Shown here: positions 17,661 through 26,206 of the stretch, piece by piece | Layout: each line of letters begins with the position of its first letter | Numbering within the stretch: position 1 is the stretch's first letter | NCBI RefSeq assembly: GCF_001570525.1 | Contig: NZ_BBXC01000013.1 | Location: 248,001 to 312,000 of the forward strand | DNA length: 64,000 bases | Origin: Herbidospora sakaeratensis | GTDB lineage: Bacteria > Actinomycetota > Actinomycetes > Streptosporangiales > Streptosporangiaceae | Direction: 5' to 3' | The notes under the pieces: generated by a model | What the model saw: only the letters and a program-made list of their open reading frames with translations | Database searches by the model: none | Told to the model about the DNA's origin: nothing | Position numbers and translations under genes: made by a program

Positions 17661-18596
17661 ATGCTCGCTCTCCTGGTGGACCACGACGTCCCGGCCGGGT
17701 TGCGGCTCGGTGAGACCGCGGATCCCGTCCCCGCGTCCGACGAGGTGCTCGTCGAGGTGCACGCGATCTCGCTCAATCACGGCGAGTTGCGTGGCGCGAT
17801 CTTGAATCACGGTGAGGTGCGCGGCATCGCCCGGCAATCGGTGGGTTACGTTCCCGGGTGGGACGCCGCGGGTGTGGTGCGCGTCCCCGCGGCCGACGGC
17901 TCCGGGCCGCCGGTGGGCAGCCGGGTCGTCACGTTCGGGCCGTCCGGTGCGTGGGCGCGGCTGCGGGCGGTCCCGGCCGCCGAGCTGGCGGTCGTGCCCG
18001 AAGAGGTGGACCTCGGAGCGGCCGCGACGCTCCCGGTGGCCGGGGTCACTGCGCTGCGTGCGCTCCGCCGGCTCGGCTTCGTGACGGGGCGGCGGGTTCT
18101 CGTCACCGGGGCGTCAGGCGGGGTCGGGCGGTTCGCGGTGCAGCTGGGAGCGGCGGCCGGGGCGCACATGATCGCCTCGGTCGGCAGCGCGGCCCGCAGC
18201 GAGGGCCTCGCCGAGCTGGGAGCGGCCGAGGTCGTGGTCGGGCTCGACGGGGTCGAGCCGGGGCTGCACGGCGTGCTCGACAACGTCGGCGGCCCCCAAC
18301 TCGCCCAGGCGTTCGCCCTCCTCGCCGAGGGCGGGTCGGTGCAGGTGATCGGCGCCACGTCCGGTGAGCCCACCGTGTTCGAGCCGTATGCGACGGTCGG
18401 GGAACTGCGCAGCATCCAGTCGTTCCTCATGGGCGCACAGCTGGCCGGGGACCTCGCCATCCTCGTGGGGATGCTCGCCGCGGGCCGCCTCGACCCGCAG
18501 ATCGGCCGGCGCATGGACTGGAGGGACGTCGCCTGCGCGGTGGAGTCGCTCTTCGCCCGCCAGATCGCGGGCAAGGCCGTGCTCGACGTGAGCTGA
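17661..18596 (+). CDS. Zinc-independent MDR oxidoreductase (quinone reductase-like)
   Basis: A 311-aa medium-chain dehydrogenase/reductase. It has the GroES-like first half (DEVLVEVHAISLNHGEL, VPGWDAAGVV) without zinc-binding Cys/His, and the nucleotide-binding motif VTGASGGVGRFAVQL near residue 155. Members reduce quinones or activated alkenes with NADPH. A GGAG lies 6 nt before ATG 17661. It converges with the small acetyltransferase gene. Operator copy 2 lies in its upstream region. Confidence 0.88.
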   Translation: MLALLVDHDVPAGLRLGETADPVPASDEVLVEVHAISLNHGELRGAILNHGEVRGIARQSVGYVPGWDAAGVVRVPAADGSGPPVGSRVVTFGPSGAWARLRAVPAAELAVVPEEVDLGAAATLPVAGVTALRALRRLGFVTGRRVLVTGASGGVGRFAVQLGAAAGAHMIASVGSAARSEGLAELGAAEVVVGLDGVEPGLHGVLDNVGGPQLAQAFALLAEGGSVQVIGATSGEPTVFEPYATVGELRSIQSFLMGAQLAGDLAILVGMLAAGRLDPQIGRRMDWRDVACAVESLFARQIAGKAVLDVS

Positions 18597-18609
18597 CCGG
18601 TCACGCGAG

Positions 18610-18945
18610 TCAGTCGGCGCGTTCGCGTGGTGCGCGGTCGGGCACCGCCGCGTGACCCGGGAAGCGACTGTCGATGAGTTCCTTGTACTCGGGGTGGTCG
18701 GCGATGTAGTCGGCCACGAAGGCGCAGTAGTTGGTGAGTTTCAGACCCCGCGCCCGCAGGTCGTCCAGGGCGTGTTTGACCAGCCGGGTCGCGATCCCCC
18801 GGCCACGGTACTCGGGCTGGATGATCGTGTGGCTGAACGTCACGCGTTGATCGCCTCGCTGCGGGTGGTAGACGATCATGCCGACGACCTGTCCGTCGAC
18901 GACGGCGTCGTAGGAGCCAGTGTCGCCGTTCTTCTGTACGTCCAT
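18610..18945 (-). CDS. Small GNAT-like N-acetyltransferase (NATD1/YjdJ type)
   Basis: A 111-aa protein with the minimal GNAT core: strands SYDAVVDGQVVGMIVYH, then HTIIQPEYRGRGIATRLVKHAL, the acetyl-CoA pyrophosphate loop motif (Q-x-x-G-x-G). Length and order match the PF14542 type. ATG 18945 has a clear AAGGAG 7 nt upstream. An alternative ATG at 18978 overlaps the stop of the upstream MDR gene (ATGA) and would add 11 residues (MNFAHEQGETE); the Shine-Dalgarno sequence favours 18945. Co-transcribed with the MDR gene at 18975. Confidence 0.85.
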   Translation of the reverse strand: MDVQKNGDTGSYDAVVDGQVVGMIVYHPQRGDQRVTFSHTIIQPEYRGRGIATRLVKHALDDLRARGLKLTNYCAFVADYIADHPEYKELIDSRFPGHAAVPDRAPRERAD

Positions 18946-18974
18946 CTCGGTTTCTCCTTGTTCATGGGCGAAGT

Positions 18975-19892
18975 TCATGGGCGAACGCGGACGATGGTCT
19001 TGCCCTTCGCCCGCTCGGTCGGGTTGAAGGCCGCGACGGCGTCGTCGAGGGTCGCGACGGTTCCGATGACCGTCCGCAGCCGTCCGTCTCGCACCCTCTG
19101 GACGATCTCCTTCAGCTGGACGCGATCAGCCTCGACGACGAAGTCGATCGCCCGTCCGTCGTCGGGCCGCGCTCCGGGCGGGCCGGCGATGGTCACCAGC
19201 GTTCCGCCGGCTCGGACCAGACCGGCCGACCGGTTCCCGATGTCTCCGCCGATGACGTCGAACACCAGATCGACCGCACCGGCGTCTTCCAGGGTGTCGT
19301 TCTCGAGGTCGACGAACTCGCGCGCGCCGAAATCGAGCGCCGTCCGCCGGTCGGCGGCGCGTCCGGTGCCGATGACGTAGGCGCCCGCCTCACGGGCCAG
19401 CTGCGTCACCATCGAGCCGACAGCTCCGGCGGCACCGTGCACGAGGACGCTCTGCCCCGCCTGGACGTCTCCGTGCTCGAACAGTCCCTGCCATGCGGTC
19501 AGGCCCGAGATCGGCAGGCTCGCGCCCACCGTGAAGTCGACGTCGCCCGGCAGCGGCGCGAGGTTGCGCGCCTCGACGGCCGCGTACTCCGCCAAGGTGC
19601 CGTCGCGGGTCCAGTCGGTGAGGCCGAACACCCGCTGGCCCACCGACAACCCCCTCGTGCCGTAGCCGAGGGCGCTGACCACTCCGGCCAGCTCGTGGCC
19701 GGGGATCGACGGTGTCCGGTCACGGCCGAGGCGGTCGGTCCAGGTCGAGGGCCATGTCAACTCCCCGGGAGTGAATCCCGACGCGTGCACCTCGACCAGC
19801 ACGTCGTTCCCCGCCGCCTCGGGCCGGGGCCTCTCCGCCAGCACCATCCCGGCCGTGCCCGCAGCCTCGTCCATCACCACGATCGCCTTCAT
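18975..19892 (-). CDS. NADP-dependent MDR oxidoreductase
   Basis: A 305-aa zinc-free medium-chain reductase. GroES-like part: VLVEVHASGFTPGELTW, SIPGHELAGVVSALG. Cofactor motif: VLVHGAAGAVGSMVTQLA near residue 150, followed by IGTGRAADR, where the Arg suits NADPH. A good GGGGAGG precedes ATG 19892. A GGACTA palindrome (19920-19933) lies 28 bp upstream, so it is probably repressed by the divergent TetR at 20136. Likely role: reduction of quinones or enones under electrophile stress (inference). Confidence 0.9.
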   Translation of the reverse strand: MKAIVVMDEAAGTAGMVLAERPRPEAAGNDVLVEVHASGFTPGELTWPSTWTDRLGRDRTPSIPGHELAGVVSALGYGTRGLSVGQRVFGLTDWTRDGTLAEYAAVEARNLAPLPGDVDFTVGASLPISGLTAWQGLFEHGDVQAGQSVLVHGAAGAVGSMVTQLAREAGAYVIGTGRAADRRTALDFGAREFVDLENDTLEDAGAVDLVFDVIGGDIGNRSAGLVRAGGTLVTIAGPPGARPDDGRAIDFVVEADRVQLKEIVQRVRDGRLRTVIGTVATLDDAVAAFNPTERAKGKTIVRVRP

Positions 19893-19919
19893 CCCACGCC
19901 TCCCCGCAACCTGATTTGA

Positions 19920-19933
19920 GGACTATTTAGTCC
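19920..19933. promoter_or_regulatory. TetR-type operator, copy 3
   Basis: GGACTATTTAGTCC is identical to copy 1 and is followed by nearly the same bases (AGAAAATGAC versus AGATTATGAC). It is placed to block the promoter of the MDR gene at 19892. Confidence 0.75.
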
Positions 19934-20084
19934 AGAAAATGACTATGGAGATGCACGCTATCAGACAGTTGTGCACCGCGACGCCTCACACCTTTGGTGT
20001 GCTGGAGTCCAGTTTGATGTGCGTGAACGCGGCCTATCCGTGGAGCAAACTCTCGGCAATGGGTGGACACCAACCATCGAAATG

Positions 20085-20098
20085 GGACCATATAGTCC
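20085..20098. promoter_or_regulatory. TetR-type operator, copy 4
   Basis: GGACCATATAGTCC has one arm mismatch and lies 38 bp upstream of the TetR start, consistent with autoregulation. Confidence 0.65.
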
Positions 20099-20135
20099 AT
20101 ACAGCGCCGTCAGTCAAACACGGTAACCTGAGGTC

Positions 20136-20765
20136 GTGAGCACGCCGGAGAACGCACAGCCGGGGCAGCGGCTGACGCCACGTGGGGCCGCCACCCGTGC
20201 GCGCATCCTGGCGGCCGCTCTAGAGCTGATGTACGTGAAGGGCGTCAACGCGACCACGCTGGACGACGTCCGGGCCGCGAGCAACACCAGCAAATCCCAG
20301 TTCTACAACCACTTCCCCGACAAGGAACAACTGGTCCGCGAGGTCGTCGCGGCGCGCGCCGCGCAGATCCTCGAACGTGAACGCGGCAACCTCCAGCGCC
20401 TGAAGTCGTTCCGCGGTCTGGTCCGCTGGCGCGATGCGCTCGTGCAGCGAAACGCGTTGCGGAACGGCGCTTACGGCTGCGCGCTCGGCTCAATGGCCAG
20501 CGAGCTCGCCGACCAGGACGACCAGGCCCGCGCCACGCTCGCCCGGTCGTTCGTGGAATGGGAAGGGCTGCTCGCGGCGGGCCTGCGGCGGATGCGGGAC
20601 GGCGGGGTGCTCAGGCTCGACGCCGACCCGGAGAAACTCGCCACGGGTCTCATGGCCGCCCTGCAGGGCGGATACCTCCTCGCGGAGACCGCACAGGACA
20701 TCAAGCCCATGGAGATCGCCCTCGACATGGCGCTCGACCACGTGAAGTCGTTCCTCACGACGTGA
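20136..20765 (+). CDS. TetR family regulator of the 16.5-20 kb oxidoreductase cluster
   Basis: A 209-aa repressor with the HTH ATTLDDVRAASNTSKSQFYNHFPDKEQLVREVV and a TetR C-terminal domain with GCALGSMASELADQDDQAR, resembling the LfrR/YxaF-like group. GTG 20136 follows a GAGG. It is divergent from the MDR/acetyltransferase operon, with two palindromes in the 243-bp gap and two related ones near 17.0-17.3 kb. The proposed regulon is the two MDR enzymes, the acetyltransferase, the NTF2-like protein and itself. Confidence 0.92.
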   Translation: MSTPENAQPGQRLTPRGAATRARILAAALELMYVKGVNATTLDDVRAASNTSKSQFYNHFPDKEQLVREVVAARAAQILERERGNLQRLKSFRGLVRWRDALVQRNALRNGAYGCALGSMASELADQDDQARATLARSFVEWEGLLAAGLRRMRDGGVLRLDADPEKLATGLMAALQGGYLLAETAQDIKPMEIALDMALDHVKSFLTT

Positions 20766-20997
20766 CGGCGCGCGCCCGGCCCCGTCGTCGCGTCTCCGTC
20801 TCAGGCAGACGCGGCAGTGGCTGCCGCTCCGCGCCGGTACCACAGGCAAGGATCATGGTGGAGGAAGCATCGAATCCGGACCATAGGGTCCTCACCTGGG
20901 TGATGGCGCCCTCGGAGACACGATCACAGTCGGCTTCCGGGCCACCCACACCAACGGCGTGCCCCGCGGGTGCACCCTGCCGCCCCGATTCGCCAGG

Positions 20998-21882
20998 TCA
21001 GTCGTGCGTAGAGCCGCCCGTGGCCGATGTGTTCAGTTGCGCGCTCGTCCGGCCGGTGAGCTCCTCGAGGGAGACGTTGTGCCGTGATCCGTCCCGAAGG
21101 ATTGCCGTGACGCTCTTGACACCGCCACGAGGCGAGGTGTTCTCCCGCTGCTCCGTCATTGGCGCGTCCGGCCACCAGGCCGCGAAGTAACCGCCGGTGA
21201 CGGTCGCGGTCACGCTGCCTCTCGCCTCCGTGGAGAGTTCCAGACCCATCACGTCGGCGCCGACCCTGCCGGTCACGATGCGCAGGCTTTCCTCATTCGT
21301 ACTCATGACCGCGCCGAGGGCGGCCCGCGCCGACCCCGTAGGAACCGGCGGAAGCGGTTGTGCGCCGGGCCCCGGCGTGCTGCCCTGCGAGCCGACGAGG
21401 TCGCCATCCTGGAGCAGGCAGGTGATCTCAGCCAGGTGCCTGCTGTCGTCGTTGACGTAGACGAGCGTCCATGGCCCCCGCCCCTCCGTCACCACCGGCC
21501 GGAAGCCGAGCACCTGCCCGGTTGTGCGCTTGGTGGTGTCTCGGGCGCTGTCGAGGCACTTCTCCTGGGCGTCGGCGGCCCGGTCACCGCTCACCGGGTG
21601 CGGCGTCGCGGTCCACGCCGCCATCGCCGAGCCGCCGCCGAACACGCTGGGCAGCAGCAGCGATGCCGCGATGCCGGCGGCCACCCCTGCGCCGGCAGCG
21701 GTGAGGCGCCTGGTGGTGAGCAGGCGAGGGCTGCCGGTCGTCGGTGCAGGTGCCTCCATCGGGTCGGTGGCCACCACCCGGGCCAGCAGGGCCCGAGCCT
21801 TGGAGTCGACGTCGGTATCCAGGTCAGCGGGGGTGACGGCCGGGTCGAGGTCGCGCAGGGCGTGGTCGAAGGTGTCGTTCAT
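20998..21882 (-). CDS. Membrane-anchored partner of the ECF sigma factor (possible anti-sigma)
   Basis: A 294-aa protein: a cytoplasmic N-terminal part of about 65 residues, one membrane segment (AAGAGVAAGIAASLLLPSVFG, about 67-87) and an extracellular domain of about 200 residues. The start ATG 21882 overlaps the sigma-factor stop by 4 nt (ATGA). This gene order and topology are typical of ECF anti-sigma or sigma-linked membrane proteins, but I see no zinc-binding HxxxCxxC motif in the N-terminus. The anti-sigma role is therefore inferred from context. Confidence 0.75.
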   Translation of the reverse strand: MNDTFDHALRDLDPAVTPADLDTDVDSKARALLARVVATDPMEAPAPTTGSPRLLTTRRLTAAGAGVAAGIAASLLLPSVFGGGSAMAAWTATPHPVSGDRAADAQEKCLDSARDTTKRTTGQVLGFRPVVTEGRGPWTLVYVNDDSRHLAEITCLLQDGDLVGSQGSTPGPGAQPLPPVPTGSARAALGAVMSTNEESLRIVTGRVGADVMGLELSTEARGSVTATVTGGYFAAWWPDAPMTEQRENTSPRGGVKSVTAILRDGSRHNVSLEELTGRTSAQLNTSATGGSTHD

Positions 21883-22457
21883 CGCATGCTCCTGGAGTCC
21901 ACGATGGCGGTTGCCGCGGGCCGGGTCGTAGTGGCGGGGGCCGCGTCGGCGTGGTGGCGCAGGGCACGCCGGGCCCGGGTGAGCCGAAGCCGGAACGCGA
22001 CGGGAGAAATGCCGAGCACCCGCGCGGCCTGTGGGGCGGTGAGGCCGTCCCACACGGCCAAGGCGAGCGCCTCCTGGTGGCGCGGGCTGAGCCGCCGCCA
22101 CGCCTGAACGAGGTCGAGCCGGCGTGTCACCGACTCGGGGTCCAGCCCGGCCGCCGCAGCGCCGGTCAGCTGGTTGTCGGCGATGCGAACGGTGAGCGCC
22201 TGCCGCCGCTGGTCGGCCCGCAGCCCGTTGCGCAGAGTGCGGTGCGCCACGCCGAACAGCCAGGCCCGTGCCTCCTCCGCCGCCGGCGGCACGTCATCCA
22301 AGCGCCGCCAGGCGACGAGGAACACGTCAGCGACCACGTCCTCGGCATGGGAGGGGTGGACGCGACGCTCGACGAAGCGCAACAACGCGGCATACGTCTG
22401 CTCGTAGAGGTGGGCGAAGCGCTGGGTGCGCGGCGGCCCGGTGTCGGTGACGTTCAT
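21879..22457 (-). CDS. ECF RNA polymerase sigma factor
   Basis: A 192-aa sigma factor. Region 2 is FAHLYEQTYAALLRFVERRV plus HAEDVVADVFLVAWRRL and ARAWLFGVAHRTLRNGLR. Region 4 is LSPRHQEALALAVWDGLTAPQAARVLGISPVAFRLRLTRARRAL. ATG 22457 gives a normal N-terminus; the 39 codons upstream lack coding character. Its partner membrane gene overlaps its stop. The signal is unknown and no -35/-10 pair for autoregulation was identified. Confidence 0.9.
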   Translation of the reverse strand: MNVTDTGPPRTQRFAHLYEQTYAALLRFVERRVHPSHAEDVVADVFLVAWRRLDDVPPAAEEARAWLFGVAHRTLRNGLRADQRRQALTVRIADNQLTGAAAAGLDPESVTRRLDLVQAWRRLSPRHQEALALAVWDGLTAPQAARVLGISPVAFRLRLTRARRALRHHADAAPATTTRPAATAIVDSRSMR

Positions 22458-22691
22458 GTCTGGGTCATGTCCGGCAGGCTCCCAGGTGTGTCGCGACCCG
22501 ACATGACGCTGCCTCCGGCTCGCCGCAGAGCTGACTTCCGGCGGTGCCTGCACCGGACCCTGCGACCTCATCATGACGCCAGGCCCCCGCAGCGCCTTGT
22601 CGGCCGTCAGGTGCGGAACGATACGTCAGGGTGCCAGTCGAAGCTCTGGTATCCGCATCGGATGCGAACACGGCACACCTGAAGGAAGAGC

Positions 22692-23516
22692 TCAGGGTCC
22701 GGTCTGGGCCAGCAGGGCGATGAGTTGCAGCGTGCGGTAGACGGCCGGCATGGTGTCGGCGTCGAAGGTGACCGTGCGGCCGGTCCTGGTGATGCCGGGG
22801 ATGAGGGCGGCCAGGTCCGCCGAGCGCGGCTGGTGCAGGTCGACCTCGACCCGGAGCGGCCCGGAGGCCGGGATCGTCGACACGCGGTCATGGAGTCCGA
22901 TCGCCTGGCCGGCGGCTGTCCGCAGCCGCTCGCAGGCCTCTTCCGGGTGGAGGGTGTCGGCGGCGTGCTGGCCGAGCCCTCGCTTGACCGGCACGGTGAC
23001 CGCTCGGGGCACCAGTGCGCTGAACTCCGCGCAGGCGGCCTCGTCTCCGCTGGCCAGGACGACCGGCACGTCGTAGGAGGAGGCGAGCAGGGTGTTGATG
23101 CCGATCTCGCCGTGCGAGGCGCCGTCGATGCGGACGTCCAGGATGGCGTCGGTCATGGTGTGGGCCAGGACGGCGCCGCTCGTGCCGGCTCGGGCGTGGT
23201 ATCCGACGAACATCGCCGCCCGGGTGCCGTCCTGCAGGCCCGCCATCATGCCCAGTTCCCGGGGCTTTCCGCGGATCAGCCGGGCGCGCCGGTCGAGGTC
23301 CTCGGGAAGGAGGTTGCGGTAGGGGCCGTGCGCATCGGCCACCCAGACCTCGGCCCGCGGTTCGGTGGTCAGCACCCCATCGACGACGGCGTTGGCCGCC
23401 GCCGTCATCAGCCTGCGGCCCCGCTCGTAGTCGTAGCGCTCCGGGTTGATCTCCGCCGGGTGGACGATGCCGGCGATGCCCTCGAGGTCCACCGAGACCA
23501 ATACCTTCATGGCCAT
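22692..23516 (-). CDS. M55 family D-aminopeptidase (DppA-like)
   Basis: A 274-aa protein of the DppA zinc peptidase family. Residues corresponding to the metal and active-site set are all present: Asp10 and Glu12 (SVDLEG), His63 (DAHGPYRN), His107 (GYHA), His119 (LAHTM) and Glu137 (HGEIG). The family cleaves D-Ala-containing peptides in the cytoplasm, linked to peptidoglycan peptide salvage. The ATG at 23516 is chosen over the ATG at 23510 because of a GGGA 8 nt upstream. No transporter gene accompanies it. Confidence 0.9.
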   Translation of the reverse strand: MAMKVLVSVDLEGIAGIVHPAEINPERYDYERGRRLMTAAANAVVDGVLTTEPRAEVWVADAHGPYRNLLPEDLDRRARLIRGKPRELGMMAGLQDGTRAAMFVGYHARAGTSGAVLAHTMTDAILDVRIDGASHGEIGINTLLASSYDVPVVLASGDEAACAEFSALVPRAVTVPVKRGLGQHAADTLHPEEACERLRTAAGQAIGLHDRVSTIPASGPLRVEVDLHQPRSADLAALIPGITRTGRTVTFDADTMPAVYRTLQLIALLAQTGP

Positions 23517-23632
23517 GTGCTGTTCCCGGCTGCTGTCGCCGCATGCACGGCACGGGCCGCTCGCAGATGACAGTCCGTCACGCCGAGGCCGCGCCGCTGC
23601 TGGAGTCGGTGGTTTCACCCCATCTGCATTCC

Positions 23633-23638
23633 TATAGT
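23633..23638 (+). promoter_or_regulatory. Probable -10 element of a leaderless transcript
   Basis: TATAGT ends 7 nt before the ATG at 23646 and there is no Shine-Dalgarno sequence between them. That spacing would put the transcription start at or next to the start codon. Confidence 0.4.
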
Positions 23639-23645
23639 CCCGATT

Positions 23646-24395
23646 ATGGACTCGCTATCCGGCCGCTACACCGGCGACGTCGCATCCGCGATGGCCGCCG
23701 TGCTCGGCTCACGCCTGGTGGGCGTCTACCTGCACGGCTCCGCGGTGCTCGGCGGCTTCGACGCCCGGCGCAGCGACATCGACGTCCTTGTCGTCTGCGA
23801 GCACCCCATGACGGCGGACGAGCAGGCGGCAGCCGCGGAACTGCTCAGCGACGACCGCCTGCCCTGCCCCGCTCACGGGCTGGAACTGAGCGTCGTCACC
23901 CTCCCGGTCACCCGGCGCCCCACGGCACAACCGCCGTTCGAGCTCCATGTCACGACGGCTCCCGACGGCGCCAAGGTCGTCGATGGTCATGAGCACGGGG
24001 GAGATCCGGACCTGGTGCTGCACTTTGCCGTATGCCGCCAGGCTGGGCTCCTCGTCGGTCCCGGCCGCGCCTCGGCCGAGGTGTTCGCTCCAGTCGACCG
24101 TGATTTGATCATGGGCCAGCTGGTGCCCGAGTTGCGCTGGGCCGCCGAGCACGCGCCTGGTGAATACGCGGTGCTCAATGCATGTCGTGCCTGGCGGTTC
24201 GCAGCGGAGGGCACCCTCGTGTCCAAAATCGACGGTGGGCAGTGGGCGCTCCACCGCCTGTCGACCATGGACCCTGAGTTGGTCCAGTCGGCCCTCGATC
24301 ACCAGCGAGGCCTGCCCGCTGCCGAGCTCGACCCGCGCGAGGTCACGCGATTCGTTCACCGGATCCTTTCGAGGATCACCGACGCATCGGCATGA
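23646..24395 (+). CDS. Aminoglycoside adenylyltransferase-like nucleotidyltransferase (AadA/DUF4111 type)
   Basis: A 249-aa protein. The nucleotidyltransferase site is YLHGSAVLGGFDARRSDIDVLVV at residues 28-50, with the G-S and D-x-D metal ligands. The C-terminal half is the helical DUF4111-type domain found in streptomycin/spectinomycin adenylyltransferases (NACRAWRFAAEGTLVSK). Many chromosomal actinomycete homologues exist and their resistance activity is not assured. The start appears leaderless. Confidence 0.85.
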   Translation: MDSLSGRYTGDVASAMAAVLGSRLVGVYLHGSAVLGGFDARRSDIDVLVVCEHPMTADEQAAAAELLSDDRLPCPAHGLELSVVTLPVTRRPTAQPPFELHVTTAPDGAKVVDGHEHGGDPDLVLHFAVCRQAGLLVGPGRASAEVFAPVDRDLIMGQLVPELRWAAEHAPGEYAVLNACRAWRFAAEGTLVSKIDGGQWALHRLSTMDPELVQSALDHQRGLPAAELDPREVTRFVHRILSRITDASA

Positions 24396-24453
24396 CGGGG
24401 CCTCCGGTTCCGCCGATAGAGCGCAGACGAAGAGGGTGCCGGCTTTCCCTCGT

Positions 24454-25290
24454 TCAGAGCTGTCGGCGGAGCCAGTCGAGGCCCTCTTCGGCGTGGCCGG
24501 TGATGGTGAAGTGGCTGTCGTCCGCGCGGAGCCGGAGTTCGGCGGTGGGGCAGTGGGCCGCCAGCCAGGTCCCGTGAGAGGCGGGGATGACCCGGTCGGC
24601 GGTGCCGTGCAGGAGCAGGATGGGGGCGCTGATGGCGCCAGGGTCGCAACCCCAGGCGCGGGTGTAGGAGACGTCGTCGTCGATCTGACCCCAGGGACCG
24701 GCGGCCAGCGCCGGCTCGCTCACCTTCCCCAGCCAGCCCCACGGCCCCTCGAAGAAGGCCAGGTCGGCGGCGGTGAACTCGCAGTCGTAGGCGAAGCCCG
24801 ACTCCTCCAGCGCCGCCCGCACCTCGCGGCCCGCCGCCGCCGTTCCCAGGGCGGCCACCCCCGATGGGATCATCCCGGCGAACCAGTCCAGGCCGTCCGC
24901 GCCGTAGGGGGCGATGCCGGCCAGGCTCACCACCGCGCGGACACGATCACCCAGGACGGCGGCGCACCCCAGGGCGTACGTCCCGCCGCCGGAGTACCCC
25001 ATGACGGCGAACCGGCCGAGGTCGAGCGCGTCCGCGACGGCCGCCGTGTCGGCGGCGACGGAGGCGACGGTGCGTCCCGGCACGACGTCGGACCCGCCGT
25101 AGCCGGGCCGATCGAACCCCACCCAGCGCAACCCCAGCCTGTCGGCCGCGGCGAAGAGCGGCTCGGGTGGCGCCCCGAGGCTGGGGGTGCCGTGATGCCA
25201 CAGAACCGGCAGCATTTGACCCTCCGCCGGGCCGGTGTCGTACACGTGCAGCGTGCGGCCCCCGGCCGCCTCGACGTCCAGCTCGATCAT
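24454..25290 (-). CDS. Alpha/beta hydrolase
   Basis: A 278-aa hydrolase. The oxyanion region is WHHGTPS, the nucleophile elbow MGYSGGG has Ser100, the acid is in HGTADRVIP and the His is in DDSHFTITGH. The class covers esterases, proline-iminopeptidase-like enzymes and others, and the substrate cannot be told. It converges with the adenylyltransferase gene and follows the CPBP protease gene by 23 nt, so it may share its transcript. Confidence 0.9.
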   Translation of the reverse strand: MIELDVEAAGGRTLHVYDTGPAEGQMLPVLWHHGTPSLGAPPEPLFAAADRLGLRWVGFDRPGYGGSDVVPGRTVASVAADTAAVADALDLGRFAVMGYSGGGTYALGCAAVLGDRVRAVVSLAGIAPYGADGLDWFAGMIPSGVAALGTAAAGREVRAALEESGFAYDCEFTAADLAFFEGPWGWLGKVSEPALAAGPWGQIDDDVSYTRAWGCDPGAISAPILLLHGTADRVIPASHGTWLAAHCPTAELRLRADDSHFTITGHAEEGLDWLRRQL

Positions 25291-25312
25291 GCCGCGATGG
25301 TAGCGACCACCC

Positions 25313-26206
25313 TCAGGATCGCTGCTTCGAGGAGGCGAACTGTCCCGTGGCGATCAGGATGACGACGAGCGCGAGCGGCGCGATCCAGCCGCTCCAGCCG
25401 AGGATGGTCGCCTGCGTGGTGTCGACGTGCTCGCCGGCCTGGGCGAACAGCAGGTAGGTTCCGCCCGCGCCGTTGAACGCGGCGTGCGCGAGCGCCGCGG
25501 GCCACACGGAGCCCGATCGCAGCCGCAGCCAGCCGAAGACCGCGCCGACCAGGACGCACATGCCGACCATCGCGGTGAGGCCCAGCCAGCCGGGCGCGTC
25601 CGGGTAGTTGTACCCGAGGAGAATGAGCGGGGCGTGCCAGAGGCCCCAGATCACGCCCGAGATGAGCAGGGCCGGGAGGGTGCCGAGCGGCATCAGTTTC
25701 GGCAGCAGCCACCCTCGCCACCCGAGTTCCTCCCCGAGGGCCGGGATGAGGTTGATGAACGCCGCCGGCGGGAGTGCGGCGAGCTGGATGGCGACGAGCG
25801 CGCCGATCGGGATGGGGACTTCGGCCGCCTGCTCGTCGAGCACCTGCTCGAACGCGGAGAAGTTCACGAAATCGGCGGGGAAGACGCCCAGGAGCGCGCC
25901 GACCGGGAGCGCCAGCAGAACGAGCACGATGGACACGAGGATGCCCAGCGCCCCGTAGCCGACCACTCCCCGGACCGGGCGCAACGGCCACAACCCGAGC
26001 GTCGACGTCTTCTGCCGCGGCCGCTCCACGAAGAACACGACGATGAGGGCGGCGATCGCGGGGGTCGTCATCGTGGCGACGGCCACGACGGTGAACCAGG
26101 GGCTGGCGAGTCCGTCACCGAACCAGAGCGGCAGCGCGAGCAGCCAGGCGAGCCCGAACGCCACGGCGGTGAACACGCCGATGGATCGCAGATCACGGCC
26201 GCTCAT
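25313..26206 (-). CDS. CPBP family intramembrane glutamic endopeptidase (CAAX-like)
   Basis: A 297-aa membrane protein with about eight hydrophobic segments. Catalytic signature: Glu159-Glu160 and Arg164 (GEELGWRG), His191 (IWGLWHAPL) and a third motif with ALAHAAFNG. Actinomycete members are of unknown substrate. Its start lies 14 nt inside the end of the upstream regulator-like gene, so the two are translated together. This suggests that the regulator controls the protease operon. Confidence 0.9.
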   Translation of the reverse strand: MSGRDLRSIGVFTAVAFGLAWLLALPLWFGDGLASPWFTVVAVATMTTPAIAALIVVFFVERPRQKTSTLGLWPLRPVRGVVGYGALGILVSIVLVLLALPVGALLGVFPADFVNFSAFEQVLDEQAAEVPIPIGALVAIQLAALPPAAFINLIPALGEELGWRGWLLPKLMPLGTLPALLISGVIWGLWHAPLILLGYNYPDAPGWLGLTAMVGMCVLVGAVFGWLRLRSGSVWPAALAHAAFNGAGGTYLLFAQAGEHVDTTQATILGWSGWIAPLALVVILIATGQFASSKQRS

